DNA of 64,000 bases from Vibrio sp. S9_S30 (GCF_014694455.1 NZ_JAAUWT010000008.1:124001-188000); one strand, 5' to 3'. Shown: positions 52,459-61,290, counted from the first letter of the stretch. Notes: generated by a model not told the origin, from the sequence alone. Made by a program: numbers and translations.

Positions 52459-54642
52459 TTACGAAAACCAACACCACTCATAAGGTTTAAGCTGAATTGA
52501 CCGAAGGTTACCCAAATGATCTCGCACTTCTACTGATTGGCTTTCATGACTGAAATTCACAGCGGTGGCTTTCCCCGTTTCTGGGAAGTAAGCACAATCA
52601 ACGTCTGGGTGTGAAGACAACCATGGATGATCCTCATTCTCATTTTTACCCAACCAAATGAGAATATGCTGAAGTAAGCGAGCATTATCTGTTGAAAAAG
52701 GGAGATTACCAAGGTACACCGAGCGACCTTGTCCATAAGAACGGGCAGCTAACGCCAAATGCTGCCCCTGAGCCGCGATCACATCAATGTCTTCTGCTTG
52801 AGGGTACACATAACTTGGGTTACCAAAATCTATATTGCCGTTTAACTGCTTAAACAAGTAATGATCTCGGTTCACTTGAACGGGCAAGGCAACACGTCCC
52901 ATTGTCAGTGCCGTTTCCTTTTCCAGTCCGAACACATCACCAAGTTGAAAATAACGCCCGTTTTTCTGGTACGCGGAAGGGTCACACACCCCCAATAGTC
53001 CACCACCTTGTGCCACAAATTTACGTAACGCCACCAACATTTCAGGTTTATCCCAGTGTTCTCCGCCACTCCATGCTGAATTTGCATCCCCCGTATTAAT
53101 GATGACTTTGATGTCATCAGAGATGCCTTTTTCCGCCATATCATCAAAGCTGATGAATTCCACTTCGAACGGCAAACCAGACAAACATTCCAATAAGTTA
53201 TTGCCAACAAATTCCATCACATCGGGGCGAGGCGGAACGTAAAATCGCTGGTCTCTCGCTTGGTTTTGCAGCCAGCTGCGTGTTTTACCCCATGCGCTGA
53301 GTACGGCAATTTTGCCCGGAAGTTTTTGTGATTCGGTTCGCTGAGTATGTTCTAGGTATTCCCCAAATTGCGCCGAAACCTCCGTGACATGATCGATGAA
53401 GCGTGGGAACTGGTTTGCAAGCGACAGGTAACCGCCATAGCCAATTCTGTCTAGCGGTTTTTGCAACATGGCACGACGAATTTTGGTCCAGTTGGACATC
53501 GATTCAATAACCGGATCGTTGCCTTCGCGAAACACATCTGGGAAGAAGTACGGATAGAATCGCGCTTCTCGAGTCTGATCGCCAACAGAATCCGTAAGAC
53601 GACGCAATGCCACCCCATCTTCAACCGCACCAATATTGATATCCAATCCAATCTTCTGGTAACTCTCTAGGAAAGGTTCCGTACCTATCCAGTGATCCCC
53701 TTGAAACATGGCCGCTCTTTTGCCTGCTTGATGCGCCATGTCCACCAGCTCCCCAGCAAAGTCGACCACAAAATCCTGCACAAAAGTCATCCAGTCTTGG
53801 TAACGCGTTGAAGGGACTTTGTACGTCCCGTTATAGTAACCGGCATCGACAAAATCTTCTGGCGTCAATGCGTAACCAAAGCGCTTTTCAAAATCTTGCA
53901 ACGCTCTTGGGCTGACCGTTTCGCCATAACCCGTCCAGTCTCGATAAATGTCCTGATTCTTTTCACCAGTATCAATCACAAACAAAAATGCGAACGTCGT
54001 AAAGCGAACAACTGACGTGTTCGGGTGTGTCTCAAGCCAACGGGCAAAATGGTTAATCAAGTGTGCTCGGCACTCGGGGTGATACGGATCTAGGCTTTTA
54101 ATTCTCGGACCTTTCCAGTCGTTTGTTAGGGCGTTATACATGGACACGCTGTCCCACACTTGGCGAGCCATGAACGTTACCGTATATTCATGGTAAGGCG
54201 TTGCCTCACTCACCGTAACCTGCTGCTTCGGCGCATCAAACGTCCAGAAATGGGGATTGACGACCTCATTAGTCGTGCGGTTTCGCACCTCCCACCACGT
54301 TTTAGGATCGCTGTCGTCATCAAGTTCATATTTGTCTTTGCTGTAACCATCGAGCGGCTGAATAACGACGTCTTCGGACATCGCGGTTACAGGAAACGAC
54401 ATCAAATATTTACGATGAAGGTATTCTGGATGCTGTTGAGCAAATTCTTGATCCGCTCGTACCAAACACATCACAGAATAAATGTCGCTGTCTTGCTGTG
54501 CTAAAGACTCTGGCATCGTAGTGCCATCACTATCGCGAAGGGCATCTGCCTGCCAACGCTGAAATAAATCCAAAACTACGTCTTCCTGACCGGTTTCAAC
54601 AGGCAGGGTCATATGACCTTTACGAGAGGCATGTGTTGTCAT
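52459..54642 (-). CDS. GH112 galacto-N-biose/lacto-N-biose phosphorylase
   Basis: About 727 residues from the second of two adjacent ATGs (54642), six bases after GGAG. No signal peptide, so cytoplasmic. It matches GH112 from its first conserved block (QRWQADALRDSDGTTMP) through WTFDAPKQQVTVSEATPYHEYTVTF, GKRAAMFQGDHWIGTEPF and LGVCDPSAYQKNGRYFQLGDVFG to the end, full length for the family. It cleaves Gal-beta-1,3-HexNAc with phosphate to galactose 1-phosphate and HexNAc. GalT, encoded about 4 kb away, would take the galactose 1-phosphate. Its place directly behind GH88 in one operon is notable, since GH88 products contain no galactose. D-galactosyl-rhamnose phosphorylases are also GH112, so the acceptor is inferred. 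Confidence 0.92.
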   Translation of the reverse strand: MTTHASRKGHMTLPVETGQEDVVLDLFQRWQADALRDSDGTTMPESLAQQDSDIYSVMCLVRADQEFAQQHPEYLHRKYLMSFPVTAMSEDVVIQPLDGYSKDKYELDDDSDPKTWWEVRNRTTNEVVNPHFWTFDAPKQQVTVSEATPYHEYTVTFMARQVWDSVSMYNALTNDWKGPRIKSLDPYHPECRAHLINHFARWLETHPNTSVVRFTTFAFLFVIDTGEKNQDIYRDWTGYGETVSPRALQDFEKRFGYALTPEDFVDAGYYNGTYKVPSTRYQDWMTFVQDFVVDFAGELVDMAHQAGKRAAMFQGDHWIGTEPFLESYQKIGLDINIGAVEDGVALRRLTDSVGDQTREARFYPYFFPDVFREGNDPVIESMSNWTKIRRAMLQKPLDRIGYGGYLSLANQFPRFIDHVTEVSAQFGEYLEHTQRTESQKLPGKIAVLSAWGKTRSWLQNQARDQRFYVPPRPDVMEFVGNNLLECLSGLPFEVEFISFDDMAEKGISDDIKVIINTGDANSAWSGGEHWDKPEMLVALRKFVAQGGGLLGVCDPSAYQKNGRYFQLGDVFGLEKETALTMGRVALPVQVNRDHYLFKQLNGNIDFGNPSYVYPQAEDIDVIAAQGQHLALAARSYGQGRSVYLGNLPFSTDNARLLQHILIWLGKNENEDHPWLSSHPDVDCAYFPETGKATAVNFSHESQSVEVRDHLGNLRSIQLKPYEWCWFS

Positions 54643-54740
54643 CATAGGCTCCAAAACTATCGGATAAACTCTGGATATAAGCTCAATCAGAACTTGATAG
54701 AAAACCGCTTACAAAAGGGGCTGGTGTCGCCCACTTTAGA

Positions 54741-54803
54741 CTCTTTACCAAAGATCTCTGTTACCAAAGAACTCTGTTAACAAAGGACTCTGTTACCAAA
54801 AGA
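54741..54803. repeat. 16-bp tandem array seeded at the GH88 stop codon
   Basis: Units at 54741 (15 bp), 54756, 54772 and 54788 share CTCTGTTACCAAAGA. The last unit overlaps the final codons and stop of the GH88 gene (TTACCAAAAGAA read on the plus strand), so the array appears to be built outward from the gene end into the gap before GH112. Confidence 0.88.
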
Positions 54804-55962
54804 ATTTTTGATATCCGTTTGCCCGCATTAAGGCTTCAAGGTAATAGTAGTCACCATAAGGAAGCATGTTGTCGCACAACCCGACTTTTACAAACGAAGC
54901 GCCGTGCGCCAGCAAACCAAGTGCGTTGTGGTCTGCCGTTAAATCACAGCTGTCCATCAAACCTTGAAGCATGAACATACCCCAATCTCGGTAAGGCTTG
55001 GCTTCTTCCTTATCCTCCATACATTGCGCAATCAACAATAAGCCAGCCGCTGTAATGGCTCCAGCAGAGCTGTCTTTATATTGGATTTCATGCGCTGGCA
55101 AAGAGTAATCCCAAACGGGTACGCCGTCTGGCGTTATATGCTCTACCGCGTATTTAGCCAGCTTTTTCGCCAACGCTAAGAAATGCGTTTCACCTGTATA
55201 CAAATAGGTTTGCGCAAACCCATGAATCGCCCATGATTGACCACGAGCCCAGCATGATTCGTCTGCGTATCCTTGGAACGTTTCGCCTTTCATCGGCTCC
55301 TGCGTCACCGGGTGGAAATTGTAGGAGTGATAAGTGGAGTAATCGTCACGGACAATGTATTTAGCCAACGTTTCGCTGTGACGTTTCGCCGCGTGCGCAT
55401 ATACAGGTGACCCTGTCACCTTTGAAGCCCAGAACAGCAATGCCGTATTCTGCAATGAATCGATGATCGACTTGCCTTGCGTAATTTCTGGCCCCAATGG
55501 GTGCGTATCGTTCCATGCCACAATGTAACCACCAATCTTTCTAAAACGGTGAATTAAGTGGTCTGCGGCACGAATGGCCATCATCTTGGATTCTTCATCG
55601 CCTGTTAGATTGTAATCCGCAACGCAGCTTAAGCTGTACTGAAACCCTAAGTCATGATCGAGCCAAAACGGGTCAAGCAGCATGTCGGCAAAATAAGACT
55701 TACGCAATTTGGCGCTATTTTTAAATGGCTCTTGCGCGGTCATCTGATAACAAAGCCAAAGCTCGCCCGTCCAGAAAGACGACACCCAGTCAAACTGATC
55801 GCAGTACTGCCATTGGTTGTCTTCTGTACCGATTTTAGGGTTTCGCTCGCCAATTTTAGGAATGTTTCTTTTGATGGCGTCTACCACAACCGGGAGATGA
55901 TTCAACACGCGTTGCTCATCCAGTGTGGCCGGCAGCTCTGGCAAAATAACGTTGTTAGTCAT
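54793..55962 (-). CDS. GH88 unsaturated glucuronyl hydrolase
   Basis: 389 residues without signal peptide, typical of cytoplasmic GH88 enzymes. The alpha6/alpha6 barrel shows FDWVSSFWTGELWLCYQ, the first catalytic-type Asp in WLDHDLGFQYSLSC, the second in GKSIIDSLQNTALLFWAS, and ARGQSWAIHGFAQTYLYTGE. It hydrates the double bond of the unsaturated uronic acid at the non-reducing end of lyase products, freeing 5-keto-4-deoxyuronate and GalNAc or GlcNAc. It is the first gene of the GH88-GH112 operon, with a KdgR-like palindrome 113 bp upstream. KduI and KduD, encoded nearby, process its uronate product. Confidence 0.94.
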   Translation of the reverse strand: MTNNVILPELPATLDEQRVLNHLPVVVDAIKRNIPKIGERNPKIGTEDNQWQYCDQFDWVSSFWTGELWLCYQMTAQEPFKNSAKLRKSYFADMLLDPFWLDHDLGFQYSLSCVADYNLTGDEESKMMAIRAADHLIHRFRKIGGYIVAWNDTHPLGPEITQGKSIIDSLQNTALLFWASKVTGSPVYAHAAKRHSETLAKYIVRDDYSTYHSYNFHPVTQEPMKGETFQGYADESCWARGQSWAIHGFAQTYLYTGETHFLALAKKLAKYAVEHITPDGVPVWDYSLPAHEIQYKDSSAGAITAAGLLLIAQCMEDKEEAKPYRDWGMFMLQGLMDSCDLTADHNALGLLAHGASFVKVGLCDNMLPYGDYYYLEALMRANGYQKFFW

Positions 55963-56383
55963 GAAGTTACTACTCTCTTCTCTTTCTCTTTACACAGCGC
56001 CCAATGGCGATGTTTTTGATAGTTCGAATAGTACTTGAGTTCAAGGAAAGAAAAATGCAGCTCGCTCACATTTTCAAAACAACGTTTCAATTTTTTATTT
56101 AAAAATAAAATATAGCAGGAAAGGACAACCATCTAAGGCATTTTGCATATATTGATGAGGGATCGTTAGGGGGTGACAATAGGGTCAATCAAGGGAATGA
56201 TGGACATCATCGCCGTCATACAAACCGCATTAAATATTAATAATGGCTTGAGGGGGCTCAACAGGTAATGGGTAAACCTTCGCATCCATCCTGAATCTGT
56301 CGCACATTTGGTCGCCTTTTTGTGTTCCGGCTGCGCTAGTATGATGACGGGAAAAATATTGGCATAGATGGCGGATGGACTGA
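55963..56383. other. Divergent region between GH88 and galM genes
   Basis: About 420 bp. The left part holds the KdgR-like box at 56075. A minus-strand frame at 56166-56456 overlaps galM and has no support. Nothing else recognised. Confidence 0.5.
56075..56089. promoter_or_regulatory. KdgR-like operator upstream of GH88 gene
   Basis: CAAAACAACGTTTCA matches TGAAACNNCGTTTCA except at its first two bases; flanking A/T tracts extend the symmetry. It could also serve galM, 295 bp away on the other side. Confidence 0.6.
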
Positions 56384-57256
56384 ATGGAACACTTGGAAAA
56401 CGATTTTCTTCGATTGGATTTTGTCGCAAATCAAGGGGCATCGATTGCTCAAGCACATGCGAAGATTAATGGGCAATGGGTTCCGTTTCTTTATTCTAAT
56501 CAACCACAAAGTGGAAAAATTAACCCCATGGGCATGTATGTACTTGTGCCATTCTCCAATCGAATGTCAACGGGGGGTTTTAGCTACGATGGTGTTCGCC
56601 ATAGCGTAAAAAGAAACGTGGATGCCGAGGCATTCCCTATTCATGGCAACGCGTGGCAATCCCAGTGGACCCTAAAAGATCAGTCGGATTCGCACATGAC
56701 TTATCAATTGCTTGAGGCGTTATGTTCACCTTTTCGGTATAACGCAGAACTTCAATACACATTGGAAGGCAATACACTTCATTGCGAACTGACGGTGACC
56801 AACACCAGTGAGATCACGTTACCCTTCGGATTGGGTTTTCACCCTTGGTTTTATCGCCATAACGACACACAAGTTCGCTTTGATTCGCAAGGCGTGTGGC
56901 TAGAGGATCACCAACATCTCCCCACTACCCTTTTGAACGTTTTGGATAATCCGACTTGGAACTTTGCATCGCTTAGACATTTGCCAGAAAACTGGGTAAA
57001 CAATGCCTATGTTCAGTGGGCGGGTTCCGCCACCATTGTTCAGCCAGAAGACGGGCTGATTATCACACTGCGGGGGAGCGAACCTTTGTCTTATTTGATT
57101 CTGTATTCCCCCAACAAAGAAGCCGAATTTTTCTGTCTTGAACCTGTCTCTCACGCTGTTGACGCATTCAACCTGCCTAAAAAGCCTGGGCTAATTAACC
57201 TCGCTAAAGGGGAAAAAATGAACGCTATGATGAGCATTCAGTGCGTTGAGGGCTAA
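56384..57256 (+). CDS. Aldose 1-epimerase (GalM-like)
   Basis: 290 residues of beta-sandwich type. Family motifs are YVLVPFSNRMSTGGFSYDG (substrate-binding Asn-Arg), FPIHGNAWQSQW (catalytic-type His), LPFGLGFHPWFYR (second His) and EFFCLEPVSHAVDAFN near the end with the conserved Glu. It interconverts alpha and beta anomers of galactose, glucose or related sugars. It lies within the GAG/galactose block, opposite in direction to GH88 and converging on kduD. The substrate may be a GAG-derived sugar and not free galactose. Confidence 0.9.
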   Translation: MEHLENDFLRLDFVANQGASIAQAHAKINGQWVPFLYSNQPQSGKINPMGMYVLVPFSNRMSTGGFSYDGVRHSVKRNVDAEAFPIHGNAWQSQWTLKDQSDSHMTYQLLEALCSPFRYNAELQYTLEGNTLHCELTVTNTSEITLPFGLGFHPWFYRHNDTQVRFDSQGVWLEDHQHLPTTLLNVLDNPTWNFASLRHLPENWVNNAYVQWAGSATIVQPEDGLIITLRGSEPLSYLILYSPNKEAEFFCLEPVSHAVDAFNLPKKPGLINLAKGEKMNAMMSIQCVEG

Positions 57257-57375
57257 AGCCAGAGCACTGAGTTTTTGTGCCATGGGTTCTTTTGATCGTC
57301 AGTTCTTTGATCGTCAGTTCTTTGATCATCAGTTCTTTTGATCATCGGTTCCTTTGGATCATCAGTGCTCTGGCT
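57257..57375. terminator. Hairpin stem enclosing a tandem array, between galM and kduD
   Basis: AGCCAGAGCACTGA (57257-57270) and TCAGTGCTCTGGCT (57362-57375) are perfect 14-bp inverted copies separated by 91 bp that consist mostly of a five-copy repeat. In the usual form such arms would be a short-loop bidirectional terminator for the two convergent genes; here the loop appears to have been expanded by repeat amplification. Confidence 0.7.
57286..57364. repeat. 15-17 bp tandem array, five copies, in hairpin loop
   Basis: Units GTTCTTTTGATCGTCA, with small length changes, begin at 57286, 57302, 57317, 57332 and 57348. They fill most of the loop between the arms of the galM/kduD hairpin. Confidence 0.92.
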
Positions 57376-57385
57376 AATTTCTGAT

Positions 57386-58147
57386 TTACCGCGCTAACCA
57401 GCCACCATCAACGGCAAGCGTGCATCCATTGACGTAGTCAGAAGCCTGAGACGCAAGAAACACCGCAGGCCCAGCTAAGTCTTTGGGCAGCCCCCAGCGC
57501 TGGGCAGGGATTCTGTCTAGGATTTCTTGGTTTCTCTCTTGGTCTGCTCGCAATGCAGCGGTGTTGTTGGTCGCCATGTACCCCGGAGCGATGGCATTCA
57601 CGTTAATCCCTTTCGAGGCCCATTCATTTGCCAGCAGCTTAGTTACGCCCATCACCGCACTTTTCGACGCCGTATAAGAAGGAACACGGATTCCCCCTTG
57701 GAAAGAAAGCATAGAAGCAATATTAATGATTTTGCCTCCTTCCCCTTGCGCCAAAAACTGTCTAGCTACCGCTTGAGACATAAAGAAAACACTCTTGATG
57801 TTCAAGTTCATCACGTCGTCCCAGTCCGCTTCCGTAAAATCTAATGCATCATTTCGGCGGATAATGCCTGCATTGTTGACCAGTACATCAATCCGACCAG
57901 CCATACTGATCGCTTTATCCACGACTTGCGTAATAACACCGCTGTTACTTAGATCCGCAATGATTGAATAAAATTTTTGCCCAGTCTCTTCGACCAACGC
58001 GGGCGTATTCTCGGGGTCGGAATAATTCACGCCAACGATATCGCAACCTGCTTGCGCTAATGCAACGGCCATACCTTGCCCTAAACCTGTATTACAGCCC
58101 GTAACTAGGGCAACTTTGCCTTTCAGGCTAAAGGTATCTAACACCAT
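57386..58147 (-). CDS. kduD: 2-dehydro-3-deoxy-D-gluconate 5-dehydrogenase
   Basis: 253 residues, exactly the length of E. coli KduD. Short-chain dehydrogenase motifs: GCNTGLGQGMAVALAQAG (nucleotide binding), NNAGIIRRN, the catalytic Ser in INIASMLSFQGG, YTASKSAVMGVTK with Tyr and Lys, and NAIAPGYMATNNTAALRAD as in KduD. It reduces 2,5-diketo-3-deoxygluconate, made by KduI, to 2-keto-3-deoxygluconate with NADH. AGGAAG precedes the ATG and a near-perfect KdgR-like palindrome lies 76 bp upstream. Confidence 0.94.
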   Translation of the reverse strand: MVLDTFSLKGKVALVTGCNTGLGQGMAVALAQAGCDIVGVNYSDPENTPALVEETGQKFYSIIADLSNSGVITQVVDKAISMAGRIDVLVNNAGIIRRNDALDFTEADWDDVMNLNIKSVFFMSQAVARQFLAQGEGGKIINIASMLSFQGGIRVPSYTASKSAVMGVTKLLANEWASKGINVNAIAPGYMATNNTAALRADQERNQEILDRIPAQRWGLPKDLAGPAVFLASQASDYVNGCTLAVDGGWLAR

Positions 58148-58222
58148 TTTCTTCTTCCTATTTTTATAGTTATCCGATTCTCATACATTCATAAAAACAA
58201 ATGAATTGGGAAGATTTCATAT

Positions 58223-58237
58223 TGAAACAACGTTTCA
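58223..58237. promoter_or_regulatory. KdgR-like operator upstream of kduD (perfect palindrome)
   Basis: TGAAACAACGTTTCA, flanked by ATT and TT, is a perfect inverted repeat (TGAAAC/GTTTCA). It is the best copy in the window and resembles the enterobacterial KdgR box. Confidence 0.75.
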
Positions 58238-58360
58238 TTCGAATTTTTAGGCAAAAAAATATAAATAACGGATATGTGATTAAATTTTTAAGTCTTCTCT
58301 ATCAAACACGCTAGAGATCGTAATCGGTAAGCCATGTGCGTGAATGAATTCGCTTACCTT

Positions 58361-58439
58361 GGTTCTGATTAAGATGAGCTCTGGTTATATTGAGCTCTGG
58401 TTAAACTGAGCTTTAGCTAAATTAGGCTCTGGCTAAATA
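58361..58439. repeat. 16-bp tandem array seeded at the galT stop codon
   Basis: Units GAGCTCTGGTTAWAYT at 58376, 58392, 58408 and 58424, with a degenerate one at 58361. The last unit covers the final codons and stop of galT (residues YLARA and TAA), so the array extends from the end of the gene outward. Confidence 0.9.
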
Positions 58440-59477
58440 ATGCGTCGCACTCACTGATCTTAATTTTTCAGCCGCTTGCTCTGGCGTTAAATCACGTTGG
58501 CTTTCGGCCATCATTTCGTACCCCACCATAAATTTTCTTACCGATGCACTTCGCAGCAACGGTGGGTAAAATAGCGCGTGCACTTGCCAGTGATCAGGGT
58601 TCACAGATTGTTCTGGCGCACCGTGCCACCCCATCGAATAGGGAAACGAACACTGAAATAAGTTGTCGTATCGGGTGGTTAGTTCTTTTATCGCTATCGC
58701 CAAGTCTTCTTTTTGTTCTTGAGAAATGGCGGTCAGACGATGGGTTATCGCCTTCGGCAATAACATGGTTTCAAATGGCCACGCTGCCCAGTAGGGTACT
58801 AACCCCACCCAATGTTCGGTTTCAACCACAATGCGTTCTTTTGCTACCCGTTCACGATGAACATAGTCGTGAAGCATTACAGAGCCGTATTGCGTGAAAT
58901 ACTCTCGCTGAGATTGTTCTTTTTTCATCACATAAGTTGGAATGAAACTGTTCGCCCAAACCTGACCATGTGGATGTGGCTGAGAGCAGCCCATCGTTGC
59001 TCCTTTGTTCTCGAAAACTTGCACCCAAGCATAGGTTTTGCCTAACTCTTTCAATTGCTCATTCCACGTATCAATGATGTTTACAATTGCTTTTTCAGAG
59101 AGCTCAGGCAACGTTTTGCTGTGGTCTGGTGAAAAGCAAATCACTCGGCTCTCACCCGTCGCACTTTGCAATTTAAACAGCGGATCGTTCGTTGTATCTG
59201 CGAAAGGTACAGCCCGTGTTAACGCCGCAAAATCGTTCTTAAATACAAATGTTCCTTTGTAGTCTGGATTCTTGTCACCACTTATCCGCACGTTAGTAGG
59301 GCAAAGAAAGCACTCAGCTTCATAACTCGGCAACCTTTCCTTGCTTTGTTCTTCCTGCTGCCCTTGCCATGGGCGCTTAGCTCGGTGAGGAGAAACCAGT
59401 ACCCACTCTTGCGTTAATGGGTTAAAACGTCGGTGCGGATGCTCGGTAGCATCAAATTCAGAGAACATATCGCTCAT
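58422..59477 (-). CDS. galT: Galactose-1-phosphate uridylyltransferase
   Basis: About 351 residues from the ATG at 59477 (GGAAGCAGTA upstream); an ATG four codons earlier has no ribosome site. HIT-fold signatures are [27 protein letters not shown], the metal-site Cys pair in [14 protein letters not shown], and the active site [15 protein letters not shown] with the uridylylated His. It swaps UMP between UDP-glucose and galactose 1-phosphate. No galK or galE lies here; the galactose 1-phosphate is more likely to come from GH112, as in the lacto-N-biose pathway of bifidobacteria. It follows the SulP gene closely on the same strand, so the two may be co-transcribed. Confidence 0.95.
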   Translation of the reverse strand: MSDMFSEFDATEHPHRRFNPLTQEWVLVSPHRAKRPWQGQQEEQSKERLPSYEAECFLCPTNVRISGDKNPDYKGTFVFKNDFAALTRAVPFADTTNDPLFKLQSATGESRVICFSPDHSKTLPELSEKAIVNIIDTWNEQLKELGKTYAWVQVFENKGATMGCSQPHPHGQVWANSFIPTYVMKKEQSQREYFTQYGSVMLHDYVHRERVAKERIVVETEHWVGLVPYWAAWPFETMLLPKAITHRLTAISQEQKEDLAIAIKELTTRYDNLFQCSFPYSMGWHGAPEQSVNPDHWQVHALFYPPLLRSASVRKFMVGYEMMAESQRDLTPEQAAEKLRSVSATHYLARA

Positions 59478-59489
59478 TACTGCTTCCAT

Positions 59490-61154
59490 TTAAATGTGAA
59501 CCTGTTTATGTCGATGAGACGAGTCAATAATTGAAGAGAATTCAGATAGTAATCGAGTCAAACTTGGATAGAACTGACGTTCAGAGAACACTGTATCCCC
59601 TTTTAGAAGGTGCTCCCGAGGCGCATTTTTAAAACGACAGAAGAACACTTGCTTCCCTGACGTTTGAGTAAACTCTGCGAGCATCCTGACGCCTAAATGG
59701 TCAATAAAATTGATCCCTCGCCCTAAAATGATCACATTAGGCGCAGTGATGCTTTGCAGCTCGCTGTGAAGATGCTGAACACTGCCAAAAAATATGGACC
59801 CGTTAATGCGGACAACTTGCACCAAACCCAAGACGTCCTTATCCATGGCCAGATCGTCGTTATCCAAATAGTCCACAACCGGGCGCGAAGTCCTGCGCAA
59901 ATAAAAAAACAAGGAGGCACTGACACCCACATAAATGGACAGCTCCAAGTGCATGGTCATCGCCGACAAACACGTTAACAACAAAACAACCGCTTCTTTT
60001 TTATCGTGACGGATGATGTCGGCGATATGGGTAACATCAATAAGATTGAAGGCAACAACCAATAGGATGCCTGCCATACCCGCAATGGGGATGTAGGCGG
60101 CGTATTGAGCAAAAAACACCATGATTGCCGCAAGAGAAATACCCGCAAACACCGCGGCCAAAGGTGTCTTGGCGCCGCTGCTGTAATTCACACCACTGCG
60201 AGTAAAGGAACCTGACGAGACATAACAAGAGAAAAATGCCCCCGCAATATTGGATACACCCTGCCCGATGAATTCTTGATTACTGTCTATGTGTTGTTTG
60301 GATTTGAGCGCAACCGAACGGGCAATGGATATGGCTTCAACCAGCCCAAGCAGTGCCACCGCAACAATACCGCTCAACATGGATTCGAATGGCACATGAT
60401 TGACATTTGGAAGAGAAAAGACAGGCAACCCAGATGACACCTCGCCCACGAGCTGAATCTCGAATCCCGCGTGGTTCATACTGCACGCCAGCCCCATAGA
60501 AACCAGCATGGCGATCAACATGTATGGGAGTTTTGACCACAATTCTTTCAAGACCACACAAGTTAAAATGGTGACAAGACCGACAAGTAAAGACGCTAAG
60601 TGGAAATCGGGGGCATGCTGAATGCCCAGAGTGAGGTTTTCTATCGCTGTTGAGCCCGACGCATAGTTTACCCCTAATAGGTATTTGATTTGGCTCGCGC
60701 TGATGACAACAGCGGCACCGGCAGTAAACCCCAACACCACAGAGTGTGAAACAAAATTAACGACCGCTCCGAAGCGAAGTAACCCAAACGCGAGCTGAAG
60801 GATACCCGCGCATAAGGTGAGCGTAATAACCAGTTGAATGTACATATCGCTTCCAGGTACCGCAAACTGGCTAATGGTGGTGAACACGATGACCGAAAGC
60901 GCCGCCGTTGGACCTGAAATAAGGTGGTGAGATGAGCCAAATAACGCTGCAATAATCGCCGGAATAATGGCTGTATAAAGCCCATATTCCGGTGGAAGAC
61001 CGGCAATCATGGCGTAAGCGACGCCCTGTGGCAGCACAATGATGGCGCCCGTTATGCCAGCCCAAAAATCTGCTTTGAGTGTAGAGAGCGTAACTTCCCT
61101 GCCCCATGCTAAGAATGGGCAACACTTCTGAATTAACCAAGCTAAACTGTTCAT
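59490..61154 (-). CDS. SulP-family sulfate/anion transporter with STAS domain
   Basis: 554 residues. The membrane domain (about 1-420) has the SulP opening TLKADFWAGITGAIIVLPQGVAYAMIAGLPPEYGLYTA, SGPTAALSVIVFTT, and FGGAFFS-like NIAGAFFSCYVSSGSFTRSGVNYSSG. The C-terminal STAS domain (about 430-540) includes VRINGSIFFGSVQHLHSEL and ILGRGINFIDHLGVRML. SulP proteins move sulfate, bicarbonate or dicarboxylates. In this block, sulfate released by the cytoplasmic sulfatase makes export or balance of sulfate a sensible role, but that is inference. The start codon lies inside the first unit of a 20-bp tandem array and lacks a clear ribosome site. Confidence 0.92.
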   Translation of the reverse strand: MNSLAWLIQKCCPFLAWGREVTLSTLKADFWAGITGAIIVLPQGVAYAMIAGLPPEYGLYTAIIPAIIAALFGSSHHLISGPTAALSVIVFTTISQFAVPGSDMYIQLVITLTLCAGILQLAFGLLRFGAVVNFVSHSVVLGFTAGAAVVISASQIKYLLGVNYASGSTAIENLTLGIQHAPDFHLASLLVGLVTILTCVVLKELWSKLPYMLIAMLVSMGLACSMNHAGFEIQLVGEVSSGLPVFSLPNVNHVPFESMLSGIVAVALLGLVEAISIARSVALKSKQHIDSNQEFIGQGVSNIAGAFFSCYVSSGSFTRSGVNYSSGAKTPLAAVFAGISLAAIMVFFAQYAAYIPIAGMAGILLVVAFNLIDVTHIADIIRHDKKEAVVLLLTCLSAMTMHLELSIYVGVSASLFFYLRRTSRPVVDYLDNDDLAMDKDVLGLVQVVRINGSIFFGSVQHLHSELQSITAPNVIILGRGINFIDHLGVRMLAEFTQTSGKQVFFCRFKNAPREHLLKGDTVFSERQFYPSLTRLLSEFSSIIDSSHRHKQVHI

Positions 61155-61290
61155 TTTCGCTTTCGCTGCCTCATTTTTGCTTTCGCTGCTGTATTTTCAC
61201 TTTTGCTACTGTATTTTCACTTTTGCTACTATATTTTCACTTTTGCTACTGTATTTTCACTTTTGCTGCTGTATTTTCACTTTTGCTGCT
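61151..61290. repeat. 20-bp tandem array seeded at the SulP start codon
   Basis: Seven units of 20 bp (61151, 61171, 61191, 61211, 61231, 61251, 61271), with core GTATTTTCACTTTTGCTACT; a partial unit follows. The two units nearest the gene differ most, and the first contains the SulP start codon (CAT at 61152-61154 on the plus strand). The array therefore forms the upstream leader of the SulP-galT transcript. Confidence 0.93.

Noticed and set aside
20133..61290. CRISPR array
   Set aside because: The tandem repeats are directly adjacent with no spacers, the units are only 15-22 bp, and no cas gene is present.
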